NCBI GenBank assembly: GCA_963714035.1
Contig: OY970224.1
Span: forward strand, 2,418,001 to 2,482,000
Length of the DNA stretch: 64,000 nucleotides
From: DATFVB01 sp963714035
GTDB lineage: Bacteria; Acidobacteriota; Thermoanaerobaculia; UBA5066; DATFVB01
Direction of reading: 5' to 3'
Position numbers and translations under genes: made by a program. The notes beneath the pieces were generated by a model that did no database searches, was not told the origin of the DNA, and saw only the letters and a program-made list of their open reading frames with translations. Positions 7,069-16,989 of the stretch are shown one piece after another (the first letter of the stretch is position 1; each line of letters starts with the position of its first letter).

Positions 7069-9210
7069 TCACGCGACGACTTCCGACAGGTCGCGCGAAA
7101 GCTCCGCCATCGACTGGTAGCGCTGGTCCGGGTCCTTCTCGATCGACTTCATGACGATGCGCGCGATCTTCGGGTCGAGATCCGGGTTCCGGGACTCGAC
7201 GGGAGGCGGCGCTTCGTTGATGTGCTTCAGGACGACGCCGAGCGCGGAGTCGCCCTCGAACGGCAGCGTTCCCGAGAAGATCTCGTAGAACACGACGCCG
7301 GCCGAGTAGACGTCGGTCCGGAGGTCGAGCGCGCCGCCCTTCGCCTGCTCGGGAGAGATGTAGTCCGGCGTGCCGACGACCATTCCCGTCGCGGTGAATC
7401 CCTTGTCTTCCGAAAGGCGCGCGATGCCGAAGTCCATGATCTTCACTCCGCCGTTGGGCTCGATCAGGATGTTCTGCGGCTTGATGTCGCGGTGGATGAC
7501 GCCGGCCGCGTGAGCGGCGGCGAGCCCGTTGCAGATCTGGCGCGCGATGCGGAGCCCCGCCGCGGTCGGAAGCAGACGGTTCTGGGAGAGAAGGTGCTTG
7601 AGCGTGATGCCGCGCACGTACTCCATCGAGAGGTAGCGCATCCCCTCCGTCTCGCCGAAGTCGTGCGTGCGGAGGACGTTCTTGTGCGTGATCTTGCGCG
7701 CGAGGCGGATCTCCTGCTTGAAACGGTCGACGAGCGTCGCGTCCTGCGCGAGCGCCTCGCCGCGGAGCACCTTGATCGCCACGGCGTCGTCGAGGGTCCG
7801 GTCGTAGGCTTTGTAGACGATCCCCATGCCGCCCACCCCGAGCTCCGATTCGATGTCGTAGCGCCCGCCGAAGAGCGCCCCGATACGCGGCGCGGGACCC
7901 GACCCGGAGGCCGGCGACGTCGCGCCGCCGATCGAGAGCGTCTTCTGCGGCGGCGTGACGGGGACGTTCCCGCCCATCGTCAGCTGCGCGATCTGCTTCT
8001 CGAGCTCCGCCTTTTCCTTGAGCTCCTCGATCATCATCCGGAAGGAGCGCGCGAGGATGCCGATCTCGTCCTTCTGCTCCACGGGGAGCGGCACGTCGTA
8101 CTGCCCGTCGCGCACCGCCTCGGTCGCCGCGACCATCCGCCCGATCGGGCCGGTCATCCGCCGCGCGAGGAGATACGAAATCACGAACGCGAGGAGGAGC
8201 GCGGCGATCCCGACGACCAGGAGCGTCTTCTCGATCTCGCGGAACGCGGCGAGCTCGGTCTTGAGCGACCGGAGCGTCACGACGGAGCCGACGACGAGAC
8301 CCGACGAGAGGCGGAGCGGCCACGACAGGGAGAGATACGAGTCTTCGCCGGTGTCGATCGACATCGGGCCGACGATCATTCCCCGCTGGAAAACCGCCGA
8401 CACGAGATCGGCCCGGCTCTCGATCGCGCGCGAGAACGACCGCGTCGCGCCGCCGAGCGTCGAAGCGACCACCTGGGGACGGGGCGGGTCGCTCGGATTG
8501 CTCAGGTTCGAGAAGAACACGGCGTCGGCCGAGGCCACGTCGTGGAAATTCTCCGCGACCCGGTCGTCGATCGCGAACGCGGCGATGAGCACGCCGAGCG
8601 TGCGCGCCCCCGAGCCTTCGCCGACGACGACGGGAGCGGCGACCGCGTGGTAGAGCTTCCCTTCCGAATACCAGATCCCCTGGGTCTCGGCGCCGTCGAG
8701 CGCCTTCCGGACGAGCCCCGAATCGGAGAGATCGTGCCGCCATTCGCGCTTGTCGCTCCGCACGATCGACACACCGCGGGGATCGGTGACGATCAGGAAG
8801 TCCGCGCCCGTGGCGGAGGCCTGGTCTTCCTTCAGGCTGTTGAAGATCGTCGCGGGATCTCCCTCGTCGACGAGCGCCTTGAAGCCGGAATTGTCGACGA
8901 CCGGCCGGAGCGCCCGATGAAGCTTCTCGAAGCGGTCTTCCTGGAAGTTGTCGTAGGCGTCCTTGGCGCGCGCGAGAGCCTTCCGGCTCGTCTGCTCCGC
9001 GATCGAGCGGACGCGATAGCTCGAAATCTCGACGGCCGCCGCGAGCGCGAGGAACACGAGGATCGCGACCGAGAAGAAGATCTTGACCGTGAGGGAGAAA
9101 CGCGGCCGGTCGGACGGCGCCGCCGACTTCACCGCCACGCGGCTCGTGATCGGAGCGACGGGCGCGTCGAACCGCCTCGTCTCCTGCGGATTGGGAATCG
9201 GCGTGCTCAT
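7069..9210 (-). CDS. Membrane Ser/Thr protein kinase with Cache sensor and HAMP domain
   Basis: 713 residues. Order: cytoplasmic basic tail (1-38); membrane helix (about 40-62); periplasmic Cache-like sensor (about 65-325, with a typical ADFLIVTDPRGVSIVRSD strand pair); second helix (about 328-349); HAMP linker (350-404); and a complete Hanks-type kinase (about 451-713). Kinase residues seen: glycine loop GVGGMGIVY, Lys480 in AIK, HRD Asp575, DFG Asp593. ATG 9210 is chosen; a TTG at 9252 would add 14 residues. The usual bacterial order is kinase first with PASTA domains outside, so a histidine-kinase-style input on a C-terminal Ser/Thr kinase is notable. It sits between cupredoxin-like and porin genes. 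Confidence 0.9.
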   Translation of the reverse strand: MSTPIPNPQETRRFDAPVAPITSRVAVKSAAPSDRPRFSLTVKIFFSVAILVFLALAAAVEISSYRVRSIAEQTSRKALARAKDAYDNFQEDRFEKLHRALRPVVDNSGFKALVDEGDPATIFNSLKEDQASATGADFLIVTDPRGVSIVRSDKREWRHDLSDSGLVRKALDGAETQGIWYSEGKLYHAVAAPVVVGEGSGARTLGVLIAAFAIDDRVAENFHDVASADAVFFSNLSNPSDPPRPQVVASTLGGATRSFSRAIESRADLVSAVFQRGMIVGPMSIDTGEDSYLSLSWPLRLSSGLVVGSVVTLRSLKTELAAFREIEKTLLVVGIAALLLAFVISYLLARRMTGPIGRMVAATEAVRDGQYDVPLPVEQKDEIGILARSFRMMIEELKEKAELEKQIAQLTMGGNVPVTPPQKTLSIGGATSPASGSGPAPRIGALFGGRYDIESELGVGGMGIVYKAYDRTLDDAVAIKVLRGEALAQDATLVDRFKQEIRLARKITHKNVLRTHDFGETEGMRYLSMEYVRGITLKHLLSQNRLLPTAAGLRIARQICNGLAAAHAAGVIHRDIKPQNILIEPNGGVKIMDFGIARLSEDKGFTATGMVVGTPDYISPEQAKGGALDLRTDVYSAGVVFYEIFSGTLPFEGDSALGVVLKHINEAPPPVESRNPDLDPKIARIVMKSIEKDPDQRYQSMAELSRDLSEVVA

Positions 9211-9345
9211 GGAACGTCGCGGAGGCGGTCCCGCGGACCCGGCTCGCACCAACCGTCATCCCGGAGCAAACGTCCAGGCAACGAACGGCATCCACCGTAA
9301 CGCCAGGAGAGCTCGCGGCCGAGATCAAGCACGAGCGGCAGCGAC

Positions 9346-10032
9346 CTAGTACCGGTCCTCGTCCGGAGGAGGCGGCGGGTAGTCCTGGCCGTACTTGTTC
9401 TTGTGCGGCTGGGGCTTGAAGGTGGACACGTCGAACGAAATGGCCGCGGAGGCGGTCTGACTCGGACGGATGACGACCGGCTCGGAGGCCTCGCCGCCCG
9501 GCTCGCACCAGGCCCGAACCACCCGCGCGCCCGTCGGGATGCCGTCGAACGCGAAAGCGCCGTTCGGCCCGGTGACCGCGGAAAACGAAGAGTCGACGAC
9601 GCGAACGTAGCCGACCATCTGCGGATGGATGTTGCAGTACACGCGGACGAGCCCGGGCGCGGTGAACGTCTTCTCCTTCGAACGGCCGCTGCGGTAGAGA
9701 CCGAGATCGAACCGGTTCTCGCCGGAGACCGAGAACACGTTGTGGAAAATCGGGTCCCGGTTCGGGAAGGAAACCGGGCGGCCCGCCTCCACGGCGACGA
9801 CGCGCGGCATGAAGCGTTTGTGCTCGGACGTCATCGTCAAATCCGCCGCCGGGCGCTCGTCGGCGTGCGTCGCCTCGATCCAGACCACGACGTTCGAGGC
9901 GTCCGACCGCGGGCGGCCGCTATCCAGCAGCGTGACCTTTCCTTCGATGCGGCCGGTCGGCGGCGGGGGGAGGGCGGCGCCCGCCGAGCAGGCGACGAGC
10001 AGCGCCGCCAACTGCCATCGCGTTGATTTCAT
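9346..10032 (-). CDS. Exported cupredoxin-like protein with carboxypeptidase-regulatory-like end
   Basis: 228 residues with a signal peptide (KSTRWQLAALLVACSAGAAL). The middle has a complete type 1 copper ligand set in cupredoxin order: His in IFHNVFS, then Cys, His and Met in VRVYCNIHPQMVGYV. The segment FPNRDPIFHNVFS is typical of plastocyanin-like proteins in methylamine-utilisation and Acidobacteria gene sets. A further beta-rich part (VTGPNGAFAFDGIPTG...) resembles a carboxypeptidase regulatory-like domain. The tail is Pro/Asp-rich. It is the first gene of the minus-strand group that includes the sensor kinase (135 bp later), so it may be a periplasmic redox or copper input to that system; this is inference. 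Confidence 0.8.
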   Translation of the reverse strand: MKSTRWQLAALLVACSAGAALPPPPTGRIEGKVTLLDSGRPRSDASNVVVWIEATHADERPAADLTMTSEHKRFMPRVVAVEAGRPVSFPNRDPIFHNVFSVSGENRFDLGLYRSGRSKEKTFTAPGLVRVYCNIHPQMVGYVRVVDSSFSAVTGPNGAFAFDGIPTGARVVRAWCEPGGEASEPVVIRPSQTASAAISFDVSTFKPQPHKNKYGQDYPPPPPDEDRY

Positions 10033-10655
10033 GGATCGGAATGATATCCCGGGCGGGTCGGATGGCCCGGATCTCCCTCACCCGGCGGTGCGCGCCGGCC
10101 TCCGCCTTCGCGCAAGGCTACGGCGCGACTTCGCCTTCCGCCGGGAGAGGCGGCTACGCGGAACGCGAGATGCGGGCGATTCCCGGAAGATCACGACAAG
10201 TCGAGGCACGCCGCGAGAGCCGAATGCAAGCTGCAACCATCGATGAGGCGCGAGGAGACATGCCGGAAGGTGCGTTCGGCGGGCCTGCCGTCGGCGGAGG
10301 CGTACTGAAAAACGTACGTGAGTGCCCCGGAACGGGAATAACGGTAGCGACGCGCCGGCGGCTTGCGGAGGAGCTCAATGTCGCGGGCCGGGAGCAGATG
10401 CCGTTGTGCATCGGGCCCGGGGCGCGACGCCGAGATCGTTCGCAATGCGCCGGCGCCCTTCGGGTTCGGGCGGCGCAGGGCCATCGGCGGCGTTGCCGCG
10501 GCTGGACGATCGCAACCGCATCGCCTTCGCCGCGTCGCCTTGCCGCTGACCCTGCGGCGGCTCCGAACGCCGCTATCGCTATTCCCGTTCCGGGGCACCG
10601 GGCCGCGCGGGCGGCACGCGCCCGTCCGGCTCGATGCATCGGCGTGCGTGGGATC
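10033..10655. repeat. Non-coding spacer with nested inverted repeats
   Basis: No convincing gene is seen in these 620 bp; the short frames on both strands are arginine-rich shadows. Bases 10322-10349 and 10571-10598 form a 28-bp inverted repeat with 26 matches, 221 bp apart. The interval 10240-10349 is a diverged reverse-oriented copy of the R1 element (GATGAGGCGCG, TGCCGGAAG, GGCGTACTGAA-x-AACGTACGT, ACGGGAATAACGG). The interval 10615-10640 matches the flank of the R2 repeat at 2841-2866. Confidence 0.65.
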
Positions 10656-10686
10656 GTTTAACCTCGCCGCACGGGCGAGGTTAAAC
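10656..10686. terminator. Perfect 13-bp hairpin after the selenoprotein gene
   Basis: GTTTAACCTCGCC (10656-10668) and its exact complement (10674-10686) flank a 5-base loop. It begins 3 bp after the stop codon of the minus-strand gene at 10690. There is no long T-run, so intrinsic termination is plausible but unproven; an mRNA 3'-end structure is the alternative. Confidence 0.55.
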
Positions 10687-10689
10687 CCC

Positions 10690-10908
10690 TCAGGTGCCGC
10701 CGAAGCCGAATGAAACCTTCCCCCCCTCGACGATGACGGGGACTTCCCGGCTCCCTTCGGACCAGGAAAGCATCCGCTGCATGTCTTCGGGGGAAGCTTT
10801 GACGTTGAAGTATTCGAAAGGAATGTTCCGCCGGGCGTAGTCCGCACGGGCCGCCGACGTGTAAGGTCAGGTGTCCTTGCCGAAGATCAGGACCTTTTCT
10901 TCCGCCAT
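10690..10908 (-). CDS. Glutaredoxin-like selenoprotein (Uxx-star family), UGA read as Sec
   Basis: Read through one in-frame UGA this is a 72-residue protein: MAEEKVLIFGKDT-Sec-PYTSAAR, then PFEYFNVKASPEDMQRMLSW, then EVPVIVEGGKVSFGFGGT and stop. It has the glutaredoxin order: strand, redox motif, helix, strand (FEYFNV), helix, cis-Pro strand (VPVIV), GG turn. Sec14 (codon 10867-10869) is exactly where glutaredoxins carry the first Cys of CPYx, and the second position is Thr. This fits the UGA-containing Uxx-star glutaredoxin-like family. Bases 10858-10852 and 10837-10830 can form a 7-bp stem with one bulge whose loop starts 16 nt after the UGA, as in a bacterial SECIS. A TACACT hexamer (10920-10915) ends 6 nt before the ATG, so the mRNA may be leaderless. 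No sel genes are in this window. Confidence 0.85.
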
Positions 10909-11028
10909 GGGAGAAGTGTACCAGCGGAAGGCCGGATCCGTTCCCTCGCCGGAAACGTCGCGAAATCTCTCGCGTTCGCCCGCCGCGCCATGCTACAAAG
11001 ACGCCAAATCCGCCGAGGAGGAACGCGC

Positions 11029-13047
<2,019 letters not shown>

Positions 13048-13071
13048 AGACACGGGCGGCCGCGCCGAACG

Positions 13072-13093
13072 AGCCCGCTCCGGCGGGCTTTTT
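13072..13093 (+). terminator. Rho-independent terminator of the OPT gene
   Basis: A 7-bp stem AGCCCGC / GCGGGCT (13072-13078 with 13083-13089) with a 4-base loop runs into five T residues (13089-13093). Confidence 0.8.
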
Positions 13094-13136
13094 CGCGCTC
13101 TCGTATAAACTTCAACCCGCCTTTTTCGGAGGTTCG

Positions 13137-14444
13137 ATGAAGAGAATCCGGTTCGCCGCCGCCACCCTGACGTTCTGCGCCGCGGCACTCGGCCAGAGTT
13201 CGACGCCCATGGCCGCCCCGACCCAAGCGATCGTCCTGAAGGCCGCGCGGATGTTCGACGGCCACTCCGACCGGACGGTTTCGCCCGGTCTCGTCGTCGT
13301 CGAGAACGGAAAAATCACGGCGGTCGGCGGCTCGGCGCCGGCGGGGGCGGAGGTCGTCGACCTCGGCGACGCCACACTCCTCCCGGGGTTCATCGACGCC
13401 CACGTCCATCTTTCCATGGAGGCGAGCGACAACTGGCTCGCCGACTTCTACTCGGGGATCATGCGGTTTCCCGCGGAACAGGCACACTATGCGGAGCTCT
13501 ACGCCCGCCGGACGCTCGAGGCCGGATTCACGACCGTCCGCGACGTCGGCTCCCGCGATTACCTCGCGCTCGGCCTCCGGAACGCGATCAACGCCGGGAT
13601 CGCCGAAGGACCGCGGATGCTCGTCTCCAATTACGCGATCGGCGCGACGGGCGGCCACACCGACGGGACGCCCTTCCCTCCCGACCGGATGAAGGACCGC
13701 GGCGTGATCGAAGGCGTCTGCAACGGTCCCGAGGAATGCCGGGCCGCGGTTCGCTACCAGATCAAGTACGGCGCGGACGTCATCAAGTGCATGCCGTCCG
13801 GCGGGGTCCTTTCCCTCGGCGATCCGGTCGATGCGCCCGAGCTCACGCAGGAGGAGATGAACGCGATCGTCTCGGAAGCGCACGCGTGGGGACGCAAGGT
13901 GGCCGCGCATTGCCACGGCGACGCCGCGGCGAAGATCGCGATCAACGCGGGCGTCGACTCGATCGAGCACGGTTCGTTCCTGAAGCCCGACACGCTCGCG
14001 ATGATGAAGAGGAAGGGGACGTATCTGGTGCCGACCCTCTACGCGGGCTACTGGGTGGGTTCGCACGCCGACAAGTTCCCCGCCCCGATCGCCGCGAAGG
14101 CGCGAGCGGCATCGTCCGCCATGACCGCGATGTTCCGGGAGGCGGTCAAACAGGGCGTCAACCTTGCGTTCGGCACCGACGCCGGCGTCGAGCCGCACGG
14201 CGGGAACGCCCGCGAATTCTCGCTGATGACCGAGGCCGGGCTCTCCCCCGCCGCGGCGCTCCGGGCGGCGGGCGCCGGCGGGGCGGCGCTCCTCGGCCTT
14301 TCGGAAGACTCGGGCACGCTGGAAGCCGGAAAACGCGCCGACGTCGTCGCCGTGCCGGGAGATCCCGTTTCCGACATCCACGCGACCGAGAAGGTCTTCT
14401 TCGTCATGAAACAGGGGAAAATCGTCCGCAATGTCCACCCGTGA
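13137..14444 (+). CDS. Exported amidohydrolase-family metal-dependent hydrolase
   Basis: 435 residues with a signal peptide (KRIRFAAATLTFCAAALGQS). It carries the amidohydrolase hallmarks: LLPGFIDAHVHL (metal HxH), a Lys in GADVIKCMPSGG, KVAAHCHGD with its His, DSIEHGSFL, and FGTDAGVEPHG with the catalytic Asp. This fits the imidazolonepropionase/Xaa-Pro dipeptidase-like (prolidase) branch common in Acidobacteria. The exact substrate cannot be read; a secreted peptidase-like or amide hydrolase is likely. ATG 13137 has GGAGG six bases upstream, and a TATAAA hexamer lies at 13104-13109. The stop overlaps the next gene by 14 bases. Confidence 0.9.
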   Translation: MKRIRFAAATLTFCAAALGQSSTPMAAPTQAIVLKAARMFDGHSDRTVSPGLVVVENGKITAVGGSAPAGAEVVDLGDATLLPGFIDAHVHLSMEASDNWLADFYSGIMRFPAEQAHYAELYARRTLEAGFTTVRDVGSRDYLALGLRNAINAGIAEGPRMLVSNYAIGATGGHTDGTPFPPDRMKDRGVIEGVCNGPEECRAAVRYQIKYGADVIKCMPSGGVLSLGDPVDAPELTQEEMNAIVSEAHAWGRKVAAHCHGDAAAKIAINAGVDSIEHGSFLKPDTLAMMKRKGTYLVPTLYAGYWVGSHADKFPAPIAAKARAASSAMTAMFREAVKQGVNLAFGTDAGVEPHGGNAREFSLMTEAGLSPAAALRAAGAGGAALLGLSEDSGTLEAGKRADVVAVPGDPVSDIHATEKVFFVMKQGKIVRNVHP

Positions 14445-14880
14445 ACGGGATCCCGGGGCAGTGATCTCGGAACAGGCCTCCGACGTTCTCGAGGCGAACC
14501 GGGCCTTCTACACCGCGCTCGAAACCCGGGATGCCGTGCGAATGGAGGAGCTCTGGTCGCACGGCGACGACGTCGCCTGCGTCCATCCCGGCTGGCACCG
14601 CCTCGACGGCTGGGAGGAGATCTTCCGGTCGTGGCGCGCGATCTTCGCGAACTCGCGCGCCTGGAAGGTGCGGCCCGAGCAGGAACGCGCGTTCGTCTCG
14701 GACGACGTCGCCGTCGTTCTCTGCATCGAGGTCCTCGAAGCGTCGGGCGCTGGGGGCGAACCGGCCCGGATGCAGGCGACGAACGTCTTCCGGCGGGAAA
14801 ACGACGCGTGGCGGATGGTGCATCACCATGCGTCGGCCGTTCCCGAAGCCGGCGAGCAGGAAGAAGAAACTGTAAATTAG
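14431..14880 (+). CDS. SnoaL/DUF4440-like NTF2-fold protein
   Basis: 149 residues. The pattern NRAFYTALETRDAVRMEELWSHGDDVACVHPGWHRLDGWEEIFRSW, then MQATNVFRRENDAWRMVHHHAS is characteristic of SnoaL-like/DUF4440 proteins: small alpha+beta cones that act as ketosteroid-isomerase-type enzymes or as binding domains. The HxGWHRLxGWEEI stretch is strongly conserved in this group. The ATG at 14431 overlaps the amidohydrolase stop by 14 bases, so it is probably translated from the same mRNA. Its function with the amidohydrolase is unknown. Confidence 0.85.
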   Translation: MSTRERDPGAVISEQASDVLEANRAFYTALETRDAVRMEELWSHGDDVACVHPGWHRLDGWEEIFRSWRAIFANSRAWKVRPEQERAFVSDDVAVVLCIEVLEASGAGGEPARMQATNVFRRENDAWRMVHHHASAVPEAGEQEEETVN

Positions 14881-15020
14881 CGGGCGCGGTGATACGCGCC
14901 GTTATACGGGTCCGGCGGGCCGGCCGCCGGCACGACGTACGTTCTTCAGTACGCCTTAGCCGCCGGCCGACCCGCCGGACCCGTCTTCCAGCACGTCTGA
15001 CCGCGCTTTCGACATGTCGA
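14881..15020. repeat. R1 palindromic repeat, best-preserved copy
   Basis: Starts with GCGCCGTTATACGGG (14896-14910) and ends CCCGTCTTCCAGCACGTCTG (14980-14999) plus ACCGCGCTTTCGACATGTCG. Bases 14908-14930 pair with 14960-14982 (about 20 of 23 positions), giving a large stem closed by a 29-base loop containing ACGTACGTTCTTCAGTACGCC. Related copies lie near 10240-10349, 17217-17301, 29484-29560 and 46935-47000. No gene is seen up to 15080. Confidence 0.75.
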
Positions 15021-15080
15021 GAACTGACGGGCGCCATCCACAAACCACCGTGGTGCGGGAAACCCGTGTCCTTGTAAGGA

Positions 15081-15797
15081 TCACTCCTTCGCTCCGAAGA
15101 ACTCCGTTTCGAGGGAGGCGCCGGGCGAGATGCGGCGGAGCAGGTACGCCAGCTCGGCGGCCGCAACTTCCAGCACGCCTCGCGGATAAGGCGCGAGGCG
15201 GTCCAGGACGAAGTAAGCGTTCTTTGTGTCGGGAACGAGGCGCGTCCTCTTGCACTGCCTCCAGTTCCAGCGCCGGCAGGTCACGCCGGCCGAATCCTTC
15301 CAGACCACCTCGCCCGCGTCCGGCCGCTCCGCGCGCCGCGAATCGGCGCCAGGGATGCCGCCGTCTGCCGACATCGGATCAAAGGGCTCCGTGCCGTCGG
15401 AGAACGCGAGGCTCAGATCGCTCTCCAGCCGGTCGAGATCCTCTCCACCGGCGGGCAGCACGTGACGGAGGCTCACGGAGTTGTAGGCGTCGACGACGCG
15501 GTTGATCGGGGGAACGTCCTCGCCCTTGAGCGCCCGCTTGACGAGCGCTTCGGCCGAGCAGAGGAACTTCGACGGTTTCGACCCGAACGCGGTGAAGACC
15601 GATCGCCACGCGGCGAGATGCGGGTGGGCCGAAGCCGGCTCCGGAACGGTCTCGCGGACCCGGGCCTCGGCCTCGCGCAGCCAGGCGGTGCTTTCGGCGT
15701 CGCTCTCGCCGTTCTCGAGGAAGTGCGCGTAGACGACCGCGGCAGAGTACCGGGGGAAGCGCTCCAGGATCGAGGGGTCGACCTTCAGCCGGCGCAC
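15081..15797 (-). CDS. B3/B4 domain protein (PheT-like tRNA-binding/editing domain)
   Basis: 238 residues resembling free-standing B3/4 domains of phenylalanyl-tRNA synthetase beta chain: FPRYSAAVVYAHFLENG, then AWRSVFTAFGSKPSKFLCSAEALVKRALKG, then PPINRVVDAYNSVSLRHVLPAGGEDL and a late WNWRQCKRTRLVPDTKNAYFVLD. Stand-alone members are suspected of editing mischarged tRNA or free aminoacyl species. It starts 10 bp after the kbl stop on the same strand, so it is the last gene of a tdh-kbl-B3/4 group; a role in threonine/serine misacylation control would be speculative. Confidence 0.85.
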   Translation of the reverse strand: MRRLKVDPSILERFPRYSAAVVYAHFLENGESDAESTAWLREAEARVRETVPEPASAHPHLAAWRSVFTAFGSKPSKFLCSAEALVKRALKGEDVPPINRVVDAYNSVSLRHVLPAGGEDLDRLESDLSLAFSDGTEPFDPMSADGGIPGADSRRAERPDAGEVVWKDSAGVTCRRWNWRQCKRTRLVPDTKNAYFVLDRLAPYPRGVLEVAAAELAYLLRRISPGASLETEFFGAKE

Positions 15798-15807
15798 GAG
15801 CGAGAGA

Positions 15808-16989
15808 TCAGACGACCCCGAATTTCTTCCCGACCTTCCGGAAGGCCTCGACCGCGAAATCGAGATCCTTGATCGAATGCGCGGCGGAGATCTGGCACCG
15901 AAGCCGCGCGTGGCCCTGCGGAACGACCGGGAACCCGAATCCGGAGACGTAGACGCCTTCGTCGAAGAGCGCGGCGGACATCGCGAGCGCCTTCGCCGTG
16001 TCGCCGACGATGACCGGTACGATCGGGTGCGGACCCTCGGGGATCGTGAACCCCGCGTTCTTGATCTCGCTCCGGAAGTGGAGCGCGTTCGCCCGGAGCT
16101 TCTGGACCGGCGACGGGTCCTGCATGAGCATCCGGAAGGCCTCGAGCGATCCGCCGACGACCGCGGGGGGGAGCGAGTTCGAGAAGAGCGACGTCCGCGA
16201 GCGCTGACGCAGCATCTCCACGAGGGCTTTCGGGCCCGTGACGAAGCCGCCCGCCGCCGACCCCATCGCCTTCCCGAGCGTGCCGGTCGTGATCGGAATC
16301 TTGCCGTGGATGCCTTCTTCCTCGGCCGTGCCGCGCCCCGTCTTTCCCAGGACGCCGGTCGCGTGCGAGTCGTCGACCGCGAGCACTGCGCCGTGCTCTT
16401 CCGAGATCGAGAGGAGAGCCGGGAGATCGGCGAGCTCTCCTTCCATCGAGAAGACGCCGTCGGTGATCATCATCCTGTGCCGGGAAGTCGTGTCTTCCTC
16501 GAGCATCTTCTCGTAGGCGTCGTAATCGGAATGCGGCACCTTGTACCGCTTCGCCTTGCAAAGCCGCACGCCGTCGATGATCGACGCGTGGTTGAGCTCG
16601 TCCGAATAGAGCCCATCGGCCTCCTCGAGGACGGCCGGGAAGAGCCCTTCGTTGGCGTTCCAGCACGACATGTAGAGGATCGTCCCCTCGGTCTCGAAGA
16701 ACTCCGAGATCTTCTCCTCGAGCTCGAGGTGGATCCGCTCCGTGCCGCAGATGAAACGGACCGATCCGAGCCCCGCGCCCCAGCGGTCGATCGCCTTCTT
16801 CTGGGCCTCGCGGATGCGCGGGTGGTTCGCGAAGCCGAGGTAGTTGTTCGACGTCAGCATCAGCACGTCCTTGCCGTCCACCTTCACGTGGGCGTCCTGC
16901 GCCGACTCGAGCACGCGCTCGTGCTTGAGGGTCTTCGTCTCTTTCATTTTGTCGAGCTCGGACTGGAGGTGGGAGAAGAAATCAGGCAT
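15808..16989 (-). CDS. kbl: Glycine C-acetyltransferase (2-amino-3-ketobutyrate CoA ligase)
   Basis: 393 residues, close to the 398 of the E. coli enzyme. It is a class II alpha-oxoamine synthase: TSNNYLGFANHPRI, GAGLGSVRFICGTERIHLEL, DELNHASIIDGVRLCKA, AVDDSHATGVLGKTGRGT, and the PLP lysine in TTGTLGKAMGSAAGG. It cleaves 2-amino-3-ketobutyrate with CoA to glycine and acetyl-CoA in the cytosol. ATG 16989 has GGAGG seven bases upstream. The upstream tdh gene on the same strand supplies the substrate, though a 312-bp repeat-filled gap separates them. Confidence 0.96.
   Translation of the reverse strand: MPDFFSHLQSELDKMKETKTLKHERVLESAQDAHVKVDGKDVLMLTSNNYLGFANHPRIREAQKKAIDRWGAGLGSVRFICGTERIHLELEEKISEFFETEGTILYMSCWNANEGLFPAVLEEADGLYSDELNHASIIDGVRLCKAKRYKVPHSDYDAYEKMLEEDTTSRHRMMITDGVFSMEGELADLPALLSISEEHGAVLAVDDSHATGVLGKTGRGTAEEEGIHGKIPITTGTLGKAMGSAAGGFVTGPKALVEMLRQRSRTSLFSNSLPPAVVGGSLEAFRMLMQDPSPVQKLRANALHFRSEIKNAGFTIPEGPHPIVPVIVGDTAKALAMSAALFDEGVYVSGFGFPVVPQGHARLRCQISAAHSIKDLDFAVEAFRKVGKKFGVV

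Noticed and set aside
10656..10686. 3'-UTR SECIS element of archaeal/eukaryotic type
   Set aside because: It lacks the features of those elements, and bacterial SECIS hairpins lie directly after the UGA; kept as a terminator-like hairpin.
10191..10847. Minus-strand frame of 218 codons over the selenoprotein region
   Set aside because: It is in another frame from the glutaredoxin-like sequence, has no recognisable domain and runs through inverted repeats.
10690..10908. Glutaredoxin pseudogene with a nonsense mutation
   Set aside because: The only stop is at the exact redox position, is UGA, and all other residues and the family-specific end are intact.
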